A stretch of DNA of 64,000 bases, from positions 52,632-116,631 of the forward strand of contig CAIYLG010000007.1 in NCBI GenBank assembly GCA_903927025.1, read 5' to 3'. Shown piece by piece: positions 8,982 through 15,473 of the stretch. A program made the translations under genes and the position numbers. Each line of letters begins with the position of its first letter. Position 1 is the first letter of the stretch. Source of the stretch: an uncultured Armatimonadota bacterium. Lineage in GTDB: Bacteria > Armatimonadota > Fimbriimonadia > Fimbriimonadales > Fimbriimonadaceae. Under the pieces are notes generated by a model, which was not told the origin of the DNA, searched no databases, and saw only the letters and a program-made list of their open reading frames with translations.

Positions 8982-10675
8982 CTTGGCCCGACTATCTGGT
9001 TCTCTTCGTGGCGATCTTGGGGATCGCCGTGTACGGAATCTGGAGGAGTCGCAAAAATCGCGATCTCGGCACCTACCTGAAGGGCGCGGGAGACACTAAC
9101 TGGCTTGTCATTGGCCTTTCCGTCATGGCGACCCAGGCGAGTGCCATCACCTTTCTCTCGACTCCTGGTCAAGGCTACGAGGGAGGTTTGGGCTTTGTTC
9201 AAAACTACTTCGGCGCTCCATTTGCGCTGATCCTTATTGCCGCCGTTTTTCTGCCGATCTATCGACGCCTCAAGGTCTACACAGCCTACGAATACCTTGG
9301 AAACCGGTTCGACGCCAAAACTCGCCTGCTTGGCGCTGGCCTGTTTCTCTTTCATCGCGGCCTTGGTGCCGGAATTACGATCTATGCTCCCGCGATTGTG
9401 CTTTCGACGGTGATGGGTTGGCGGCTCGACTTTACGATCATCGGGAGCGGTCTGGTGGCGACCGCCTATACCGTGTCTGGCGGCAGCGATGCGGTGACTC
9501 ACACACAGAAGTATCAACTTGCCGTGATCTTCGCGGGGATGGCGGCAGCGTTCGCAGTGCTGATCTCCAAGTTGCCCGCGAATGTTTCCACCCACGACGT
9601 GCTGACACTTTCGGGAGGATTCAAGAAGCTGCAGGCCGTAGATTTCTCCGTCAACTTTGGGAAACGATACACGTTCTGGTCGGGCATGATCGGAGGGCTC
9701 TTCCTGGCCCTGTCGTATTTCGGTGCTGACCAGTCGCAGGTACAGCGCTATATCTCGGGTGCCTCCCTGCGGGAAAGCAGGATGGGGCTGATGTTCAATG
9801 CCATCTGCAAGATCCCGATGCAGTTCTTTATCCTTCTGCTGGGCTGCTACCTGTTTGTCTTTTATCAATTTGCGAAGCCTCCCATTCTGTTCAACGAAAC
9901 TGCTTGGAATCGGGCGCTTGCCACAGCTTCTGGTTCCCGGCTGACCGAATTGGAGCGGCGGTTCGAAGCAGCCCATACCGAGAAGAGCGCTGCCATCGCC
10001 CATTGGCTGGATGCGTCTCACCGAGCTGATGCTTCAGCGGTGGCGACTTTTCGGAGTCAGGCGGGTGCTGCGAACGAACGGGAGGAGCAGGCGAGGAAGG
10101 ATGCGAGCAAGGCGATCAAAGATGCCGGAATCAAATCCACCAACGATGCGGACTACGTGTTTATCCGGTTCATCCTTCGGGAGCTGCCTCACGGGCTGAT
10201 TGGCCTCCTCATGGCGGCCTTCTTTGCGGCGGCTCTTTCCAGCAAGGCGGCGGAGCTGAACGCGCTCAGTTCCACCACGACCATCGACTTCTATCGGCAT
10301 ATCGTCAAGCGAGACGATGCCCACTACTACAAGGCGTCTCGCCTGTTCACGGTGTTTTGGGGGCTTGTGGCGATTGGGTTTGCCCTGTTTGCCAACCTGT
10401 CTGAGAACCTGATTCAGGCGGCGAACATCATCGGATCGATTTTCTATGGAGTGATCCTCGGCATGTTCCTCGCCGCATTTTTCTTCAAGAGCATCAAGGG
10501 AACCGCTATCTTCTGTGGTGCGATCGTGGCCCAGCTAGTTGTGTTTGTCTGTTATTTCCGACTCGGAGAAACCGTGGGCTACCTTTGGTTCAACGTCATC
10601 GGTTGCGTTCTGTGCCTGATCCTCGCCGGCGGTTTGCAGATGAGTCTAAATCGGCGAACGGGAGTGACGGTTTGA
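8978..10675 (+). CDS. Sodium:solute symporter (SSS family)
   Basis: 565 residues, mostly hydrophobic, with about 13 transmembrane helices in the SSS/LeuT fold. Family landmarks include TYLKGAGDTNWLVIGLSVMATQASAITFLSTPGQGYEGGLGFVQNY in TM1-TM2 (shown here in parts: TQASAITFLSTPG, YEGGLGFVQ), a GGSDAVTHTQKYQ loop, and SYFGADQSQVQRYISG. A charged, helical stretch of about 85 residues (roughly 310-395, rich in Ala, Arg and Glu) interrupts the membrane core between two helices and is not typical. Substrate cannot be told from the sequence; sugars, sialic acid or other carbohydrate derivatives are likely for this branch. It overlaps the 49-residue protein upstream and, by one base (TGATG), the gene downstream. 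Confidence 0.92.
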   Translation: MTWPDYLVLFVAILGIAVYGIWRSRKNRDLGTYLKGAGDTNWLVIGLSVMATQASAITFLSTPGQGYEGGLGFVQNYFGAPFALILIAAVFLPIYRRLKVYTAYEYLGNRFDAKTRLLGAGLFLFHRGLGAGITIYAPAIVLSTVMGWRLDFTIIGSGLVATAYTVSGGSDAVTHTQKYQLAVIFAGMAAAFAVLISKLPANVSTHDVLTLSGGFKKLQAVDFSVNFGKRYTFWSGMIGGLFLALSYFGADQSQVQRYISGASLRESRMGLMFNAICKIPMQFFILLLGCYLFVFYQFAKPPILFNETAWNRALATASGSRLTELERRFEAAHTEKSAAIAHWLDASHRADASAVATFRSQAGAANEREEQARKDASKAIKDAGIKSTNDADYVFIRFILRELPHGLIGLLMAAFFAAALSSKAAELNALSSTTTIDFYRHIVKRDDAHYYKASRLFTVFWGLVAIGFALFANLSENLIQAANIIGSIFYGVILGMFLAAFFFKSIKGTAIFCGAIVAQLVVFVCYFRLGETVGYLWFNVIGCVLCLILAGGLQMSLNRRTGVTV

Positions 10676-11436
10676 TGGATCCCATTATCTGTTTTGGACA
10701 GCAGCCCTGCGGGTTCTTCCCGAAGCGGTTCCTGTTTTCCAAGTTCGAGTCAGCCAAGCGTCTGCAGCGGGAGATTGGGGGCACCGTCGTGTTCTTCCTG
10801 CACGATAGCGATCATGATTTTCGGGAGACACGGACCGTGCTCCGGCATCACAAAACAGACGAACCCTACGAGTTCAACTTCAGCTTCGAGAATCAGGTCC
10901 AGCGCAAGCACTCTCCCCTCTATCTGAAGCGAGTGGTGCAGGAGTGGAGGGAGAAGACGATTCGGCAGCTCCCTTACTATGTCGGGCGGGATTACGTTTC
11001 GATGTTCTCGGAGGTAGGTGCCCTTAACGCTGCCGATTTCTGCCTGGAAATGTACGAGCGGATTGGACTGCTGGAAGGGATTCAGGTGGTGCGATCCAGC
11101 GATCCGGAGTTCCGTCGCTCCGCATGCGCCATTTCCGATTTCTTCGTGGACGTCCCGTATGAAGGTGAGATTGTTCGAGCGCGTTGGAAAGACGGGAAGC
11201 TCAGCCTGTTTAAGGGCGGGGATGTCTCCATCGAACTGCCTGCCACAGAGTTCGGGAAGGAGCAGATCAGTGCGGCGCGTGACTCGCGCTTTCTCTGGAT
11301 GCAGTCGGTGATCGGCTGCACGCACTACGTGTGTGGCCTTGGGGAAAAGGGTTATATGCGGATGGAGGAGGCGCCCGAAGTGAACTTCGTCATCAGGGAC
11401 ACCATCGATCGATCGGATGAGGCTTATGCTGGATAA
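10675..11436 (+). CDS. Compact BshC-like protein, candidate cysteine-adding step of bacillithiol synthesis
   Basis: 253 residues from the ATG at 10675, which overlaps the symporter stop (TGATG). It sits directly before bshB1 and bshA. Two short segments resemble signature regions of BshC: VVFFLHDSDHDFRET (residues 38-52; BshC typically has a W-I-A-G-E-D-H-D-F-E-E-I type motif) and HYVCGLGEKGYM near the C-terminus (BshC has Y-V-G-G-P-G-E-I-A-Y). The length is only half that of the usual ~540-residue BshC, and the coiled-coil half is absent. No signal peptide or membrane helix is seen. Genomic context strongly suggests a role in bacillithiol metabolism; homology to BshC is an inference from two motifs. 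Alternatively it is an unrelated accessory protein of this operon. Confidence 0.5.
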   Translation: MDPIICFGQQPCGFFPKRFLFSKFESAKRLQREIGGTVVFFLHDSDHDFRETRTVLRHHKTDEPYEFNFSFENQVQRKHSPLYLKRVVQEWREKTIRQLPYYVGRDYVSMFSEVGALNAADFCLEMYERIGLLEGIQVVRSSDPEFRRSACAISDFFVDVPYEGEIVRARWKDGKLSLFKGGDVSIELPATEFGKEQISAARDSRFLWMQSVIGCTHYVCGLGEKGYMRMEEAPEVNFVIRDTIDRSDEAYAG

Positions 11437-12154
11437 CTTGACGGAAAAGGCTCCGTTGCTGGTGTTTGGGGCGCATCCTGACGACATCGAATTCGGCTGT
11501 GGCGGCATCGTAGCCCAGGAAGTCCGCGCCGGACGTCCAGTCCATCTGGTCGTCTGTTCGCGAGGCGAAGCGGGCACGAGGGGCACCCCTGAAATCCGTG
11601 AAGCTGAATCGCAGGTTGCGGCACGAATCCTTGGTGCGAGTTTGGAGTTTATGGAGCTGGACGGCGATGCCCACTTGCGGGTGAGCGCTGAGCATGCGAT
11701 TTCGCTTGCCGGTGTGATCCGGCAGGTCCGACCTGGGATCGTGATTGCTCCGAGCCTTGTGGAGAACCAGCATCCGGACCACGCTCGTTTGGGTCGTTTG
11801 GTTCGGGATGCGGCGCGTTTGGCCAGGTTCGGAGGTCTTTCGGAGTTGAAGGGATCCGCTCCTCATTCAATAGGGAGCCTGTTCTATTACGCGCTTTCGC
11901 TGGAGGCGGAGCCTCGCGACCTTTCACCGATTCTCTATGACGTTTCCGGCGAGGAGACATTGACTGCCTGGATGGCGGCGATGGAAGCCCACGGCTCGCA
12001 GGTTCTGGCCAAGCCTTATGTGGAGGCCCAGCTCACCCGGGCACGGCTGCGTGGGCTAAGCGCCGGGCTTGGCCATGCGATCGCCCTGTTTCCGGCGGAC
12101 CCCGTCGTCGTCGGCGGACTGGAGTCTGTTGCGACGGGGGCTCGGAGCTTTTAG
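11426..12154 (+). CDS. bshB1: Bacillithiol biosynthesis deacetylase BshB1
   Basis: 242 residues from the ATG at 11426; another in-frame ATG at 11417 would add three residues and a longer overlap with the preceding gene. PIG-L fold with the zinc motif GAHPDDIEFGCGG (residues 15-27) and NQHPDHARLG as the second metal/catalytic segment. The RGEAGTRGTPEIREAE block is characteristic of the BshB1 branch. It hydrolyses GlcNAc-malate to GlcN-malate in the cytoplasm. The gene overlaps the BshC-like gene by 11 bases and is followed immediately by bshA. Confidence 0.93.
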   Translation: MLDNLTEKAPLLVFGAHPDDIEFGCGGIVAQEVRAGRPVHLVVCSRGEAGTRGTPEIREAESQVAARILGASLEFMELDGDAHLRVSAEHAISLAGVIRQVRPGIVIAPSLVENQHPDHARLGRLVRDAARLARFGGLSELKGSAPHSIGSLFYYALSLEAEPRDLSPILYDVSGEETLTAWMAAMEAHGSQVLAKPYVEAQLTRARLRGLSAGLGHAIALFPADPVVVGGLESVATGARSF

Positions 12155-13294
12155 TTGCTTGGACAGTTGCCGCTTCGAATAGGGATCGTCTGTTACCCCA
12201 CCATCGGCGGGAGCGGCATTCTTGCGACTTCGCTCGGAATCGAGCTGGCTCAGCGTGGGCATGAAGTCCACTTCATCAGCTATGAGCGCCCCTTTCGGTT
12301 GCCCTTGGACCATCCTCGAATCCAGTTCCATACCGTGGACATCGGCGGCCACGAGCTTTTCAAATATCCTGACTACACGCTTCCTCTCTCGGTGAAGCTG
12401 GCCGAAGTCAGCCGGGATCACCAGTTGGACATTCTCCATGTCCACTATGCGGTGCCGCATGCGACTGCGGCGATTCTGGCCCTGTCGATGTTGGACGAGT
12501 CTGACCGCCCCAAGCTGATCACCACCCTTCACGGTACCGATACCACCTTGCTGGGATGCAGCCCTGCCTACGGACCTGCGATCCGGCACGCACTGGAGAA
12601 GTCGGATGCTGTCACGGCCGTCTCCGCATTTTTGGAGGGTGAGACGCGAAGGCTTCTCCAGATCACGCGACCGATCGAGGTGATCCACAACTTCGTATTT
12701 CCCGTCCCCGTTCAGCGCTCAAGAAGCGAAGTCCGTGCCGAATTGGGCGTGAACGACGACGAGGCCCTGCTGATCCACGTCTCAAACCTGCGTCCGATCA
12801 AGCGTATCGACCTTCTGCTTGAGACCGCCGCTATGATCAAGGAGCGATTCCGGCTTCTCATCCTGGCCGGCGAGTCGTTTGCCCCCTTCGAATCAGAAGT
12901 CCGACGCCTCGGCCTTCAGGACCGAGTCATCGTGCGTGAGAGGATGCAGAACGTTGAGGACTACTACAACGCGGCTGACCTCGGTCTGGTCACGTCCGAT
13001 TCGGAAAGCTTCTGCCTCAGCATCCTGGAGGGGATGTTCTACGGATGTCCTTCGGTATCGACGAGTGTGGGCGGAATTCCGGAAGTCATCCAAGACGAAT
13101 CGACCGGGGTGCTTGTTGCCGCTGGCGATGCGGAGGCTTTGGCGGAAGCTGTGGGTGAACTCATCACCCATCGAGAGCGCAGGGAGACGATGGGCATGGC
13201 GGCCAGGGCCTTCGCGGAGAGTCACTTCACGGCCGGAATTATCGTGCCGGCATATGAGAAGCTTTACTATCGTGAACTTGAGAAGTCGCGTTAG
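12155..13294 (+). CDS. bshA: N-acetyl-alpha-D-glucosaminyl L-malate synthase BshA
   Basis: 379 residues starting at a TTG immediately after the bshB1 stop. GT4 glycosyltransferase of GT-B fold: N-terminal GIVCYPTIGGSGILATSLG and the conserved HVHYAVPHATAA (acceptor side), LITTLHGTDTTLLG, then a UDP-GlcNAc half with VSNLRPIKRIDLLL and the acidic SDSESFCLSILEGMFYGCP. These are close to BshA signatures. It transfers GlcNAc from UDP-GlcNAc to L-malate, the first step of bacillithiol synthesis. It ends the operon. TTG is the only initiator compatible with the conserved N-terminus. Confidence 0.95.
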   Translation: MLGQLPLRIGIVCYPTIGGSGILATSLGIELAQRGHEVHFISYERPFRLPLDHPRIQFHTVDIGGHELFKYPDYTLPLSVKLAEVSRDHQLDILHVHYAVPHATAAILALSMLDESDRPKLITTLHGTDTTLLGCSPAYGPAIRHALEKSDAVTAVSAFLEGETRRLLQITRPIEVIHNFVFPVPVQRSRSEVRAELGVNDDEALLIHVSNLRPIKRIDLLLETAAMIKERFRLLILAGESFAPFESEVRRLGLQDRVIVRERMQNVEDYYNAADLGLVTSDSESFCLSILEGMFYGCPSVSTSVGGIPEVIQDESTGVLVAAGDAEALAEAVGELITHRERRETMGMAARAFAESHFTAGIIVPAYEKLYYRELEKSR

Positions 13295-13354
13295 CTGGTT
13301 TCCATGTCAATAACTACCGAACCTGGATGTGCAGGCTCGATTCCAGCCAGCAAT

Positions 13355-13373
13355 GACGCCAATGGCGTCGTTT
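13355..13373 (+). terminator. Weak candidate terminator after bshA
   Basis: A 6-base stem GACGCC/GGCGTC with an AAT loop (13355-13369) followed by GTTTATG. The T run is short, so termination here is only possible. Confidence 0.3.
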
Positions 13374-13519
13374 ATGCGAAGCACAGTTTTGGACTGATAC
13401 AGTCGGGTCAAACCTGGATCGAAGATGGCACTTCCTGGCCTCTCATATCAGGGCGTTAAATCGAATTAGACGGCGTATGACTCAATGGTAGCCTCTCCAC
13501 CAAGGGCGTAAAACAAAAC

Positions 13520-13734
13520 TTGATCTCGGTTAAAAAACAGTTTTTGTATGACGAGAATCACCATTCCGTTCAGGTAGTGCTCGATTACGCTGAATGGCAA
13601 AAATCGAAATCGCTCTTGGTGAGACCGTCGTAGAACCCAACGGAACCTCTCTGAATTCATTCGCCGGGAAGATCATTTTCGGGGCTAGTCCGATAGCCGT
13701 TCAGCGTGAGATTCGATCCGAATGGCCCGACTAA
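13520..13734 (+). pseudogene. Frameshifted antitoxin remnant of a VapBC-like locus
   Basis: In one frame, from about 13520, the sequence reads ISVKKQFLYDENHHSVQVVLDYAEWQKS, which resembles the start of small antitoxins with a V-Q-V-V-x-D-Y-x-x-W core. In another frame from 13594 it reads on as ...NSFAGKIIFGASPIAVQREIRSEWPD, the usual C-terminus of the same antitoxin type, ending at a TAA at 13732-13734. A frameshift in about 13600-13640 therefore splits the gene. The second frame alone could make a 46-residue peptide. The stop overlaps the start of the toxin remnant by 13 bases, the usual arrangement. Antitoxin function is probably lost. Confidence 0.55.
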
Positions 13735-13997
13735 AAGTCTTCGATACCAATGCCATAGTCGCAATTTTCCATGGCTCTCTTTTGCCTGCACCGGACCAGG
13801 TGCGAGTTGCCGTTTCTGTAATTACTCGCATGGAACTTCTAGCTTGACTTGGTTTGACTCCCGAGGGTCGAATCCTACATGACGAGATTCTGCAAAATGT
13901 CGAGGTCATCCAACTCGATGCCAAAATTGAATCTTTGGCTGTCAAAGTTCGACTGCAATATCGTTTGAAATTCCCCGATGCCATCATTGGTCACGAC
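13722..13997 (+). pseudogene. PIN-domain (VapC-like) toxin remnant with internal stop and lost C-terminus
   Basis: From ATG 13722 the frame reads MARLKVFDTNAIVAIF (PIN motif with the first catalytic Asp in FDTN), then SVITRMELLA (second acidic site), then a TGA at 13845-13847. Beyond the stop the same frame continues LGLTPEGRILHD and RLKFPDAIIG (third acidic region), with no frameshift. The sequence then runs into the 3' end of aroF at 13998, so the last ~30 residues and the fourth acidic position are missing. It is the RNase toxin partner of the antitoxin remnant just upstream, now inactive. Confidence 0.75.
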
Positions 13998-15029
13998 CTA
14001 CGCCAGGGGCCTCCCAATCGCTTCGCCCAATTGACGAAGTTCGGTCATCATTTTGGTGAACTGCTCGGGAGTTAGGGCTTGGCTGCCGTCGCTTAGGGCG
14101 CTCTTGGGGTCGGGGTGCATTTCCACCATGATGCCGTCGGCTCCTACCACGAGGGCGGCTTTGGCCATGGGGTTTACGTACTTGGCAACGCCGGTGCCGT
14201 GGGAGGGGTCGACGATCACGGGGAGGTGGGTGTGCTCTTTGAGAACCGGGACCGCCGCGAGATCGAGGGTGTTTCGGGTGTAGGTTCGGTCGAGCGGGAT
14301 GATGCCTCGCTCGCATAGGATCACGTGGGGGTTGCCCTGGTTGAGGACGTACTCGGCGGCGAGCAAGAAGTCGTCAATCTGAGCGGCGGGGCCTCGCTTC
14401 AGGAAGACAGGTTTGCCGCTCTTTCCTGCTTCGATCAACAGAGGGAAGTTCTGCATGGAGCGCGCGCCGATCTGGAGGATGTCGACGTACTCGCTGACGA
14501 GGGGGACCATGTCTCCACTCATGACTTCCGAGATGGTGACGAGACCGGTTTCGTCTCCCACTGCCTTGAGGATTTTGAGTCCCTCTTCGGCTAGACCCTG
14601 GAAGGAGTAGGGGGAAGTTCGGGGCTTGAAGGCACCGCCGCGAAGGATGGTGGCACCGGAGTCCTTGACGATTTTTGCGGCTAGCGAGAATTGCTCGTAC
14701 GATTCCACCGAGCAGGGGCCGCCCATCACGACGAATTCTCCACCGCCGATGACGACGTTCTTCACCTGTACGACGGAGTCGGTTCTGTGGAACTCTCGCG
14801 AGGCTAACTTGTACGGATGGCTGGTTTGGGTGACCTTACTGACGCCGTCCATTGCGGAGAGGACGGCCTCTAGGCTCAACCTTTGATCGTTGTTTAGCGA
14901 GGCGGGGACGCCGATCGCTGTGCGATCCTGGCCTGGCAGGATGAGCGGCTCGCAACCTCGCGCTCGAATCGTCTCGGCGACGAGCTGAATCTGCTCCTCT
15001 GTGGCTCCAATCTGCATCACGATGATCAT
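13998..15029 (-). CDS. aroF: 3-deoxy-7-phosphoheptulonate synthase (DAHP synthase), class I beta with N-terminal regulatory domain
   Basis: 343 residues. Residues 1-70 form a ferredoxin-like regulatory domain (MIIVMQIGATEEQIQLV...), as in the Thermotoga enzyme, where it mediates feedback inhibition by aromatic amino acids. The TIM barrel has GGPCSVES, LRGGAFKPRTSPYSFQGL, IGARSMQNFPLL, LKRGPAAQIDDFLLAAEY, ERGI near TRNTLD, and VDPSHGTG, covering the PEP, E4P and metal sites. It catalyses the first step of the shikimate pathway. It stands alone, with a decayed toxin-antitoxin locus abutting its stop codon and a 444-base gap upstream. No leader peptide with runs of aromatic codons was seen upstream. 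Confidence 0.96.
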   Translation of the reverse strand: MIIVMQIGATEEQIQLVAETIRARGCEPLILPGQDRTAIGVPASLNNDQRLSLEAVLSAMDGVSKVTQTSHPYKLASREFHRTDSVVQVKNVVIGGGEFVVMGGPCSVESYEQFSLAAKIVKDSGATILRGGAFKPRTSPYSFQGLAEEGLKILKAVGDETGLVTISEVMSGDMVPLVSEYVDILQIGARSMQNFPLLIEAGKSGKPVFLKRGPAAQIDDFLLAAEYVLNQGNPHVILCERGIIPLDRTYTRNTLDLAAVPVLKEHTHLPVIVDPSHGTGVAKYVNPMAKAALVVGADGIMVEMHPDPKSALSDGSQALTPEQFTKMMTELRQLGEAIGRPLA

Positions 15030-15071
15030 AGGTCTGGTCGGAGATTACCCGTCCGGGTCAGAGGATCTCCC

Positions 15072-15120
15072 GATGGAGCGCTGGGTTCACCCGGCTTGCG
15101 GAGCGATGCTTCAGCACGCA
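15072..15120 (+). repeat. Dispersed intergenic repeat, copy 1
   Basis: The segment GATGGAGCGCTGGGTTCACC followed by CGGCTTGCGGAGCGATGCTTC and AGCACGC aligns by eye with 63567-63615 (TTGGAGCGCAGGCTTCAGCC, GGCTTGCGGCGTCATGCTTC, AGCGCACGC), roughly 80% identical with small indels. Both copies are intergenic. Nature unknown. Confidence 0.5.
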
Positions 15121-15440
15121 ATTGAGAGGTTGGAAGCGACAAGAGACATCGGCACGGGAAACCAAAACATAGAAAACTACGAGGCTTTGCCGCGTTGCGT
15201 GGGGACTGCGTCCCTCGGACTTTCTGGAACCGCGCACCTTAGAACCAGGTTAGGCCCGATTGCCTCGGTCCAAACCTTCGCTTCACAGAAACAACCGTGT
15301 TGCGGTGTCAATCGACTCCCCCCGACAGATACATAGGAAGCGTCGAGAGGCGTGGGCACGCGGAACCAAATAGGGTGGGAACCTACGAGGGTTACCAGGG
15401 TAGGCCGAGCGTTGCTCGACCAACCCTTCGCTGTGTAAGA

Positions 15441-15457
15441 CAATCCCTTTGGGATTG
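15441..15457 (-). terminator. Possible terminator hairpin of the amidohydrolase operon
   Basis: A perfect 7-base stem CAATCCC/GGGATTG with a 3-base loop lies 17 bases beyond the stop of the 15474-18059 gene on the minus strand. The following TCTTAC has few T residues, so it is a weak terminator or only an mRNA 3' end structure. Confidence 0.35.
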
Positions 15458-15473
15458 GGGGCGGCTCGCCTGT

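Larger units (their letters stand above)
15030..15473. other. Intergenic region upstream of aroF
   Basis: 444 bases without a supported gene. It contains a copy of a dispersed intergenic repeat (15072-15120, see that entry), a CGAGC-GTT-GCTCG hairpin (15406-15418) and a CAATCCC-TTT-GGGATTG hairpin (15441-15457) close to the 3' end of the amidohydrolase gene. The aroF promoter must lie here on the minus strand. Confidence 0.5.

Noticed and set aside
8909..10021. A 370-codon open frame on the minus strand over the symporter
   Set aside because: Antisense shadow of a strongly recognisable membrane transporter; composition is that of a mirrored hydrophobic gene.
13294..13351. tRNA-like hairpin with a GGCTCGATTCC T-arm-like segment
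   Set aside because: Only 58 bases between pairing ends, too short for a tRNA, and no D or anticodon arm.
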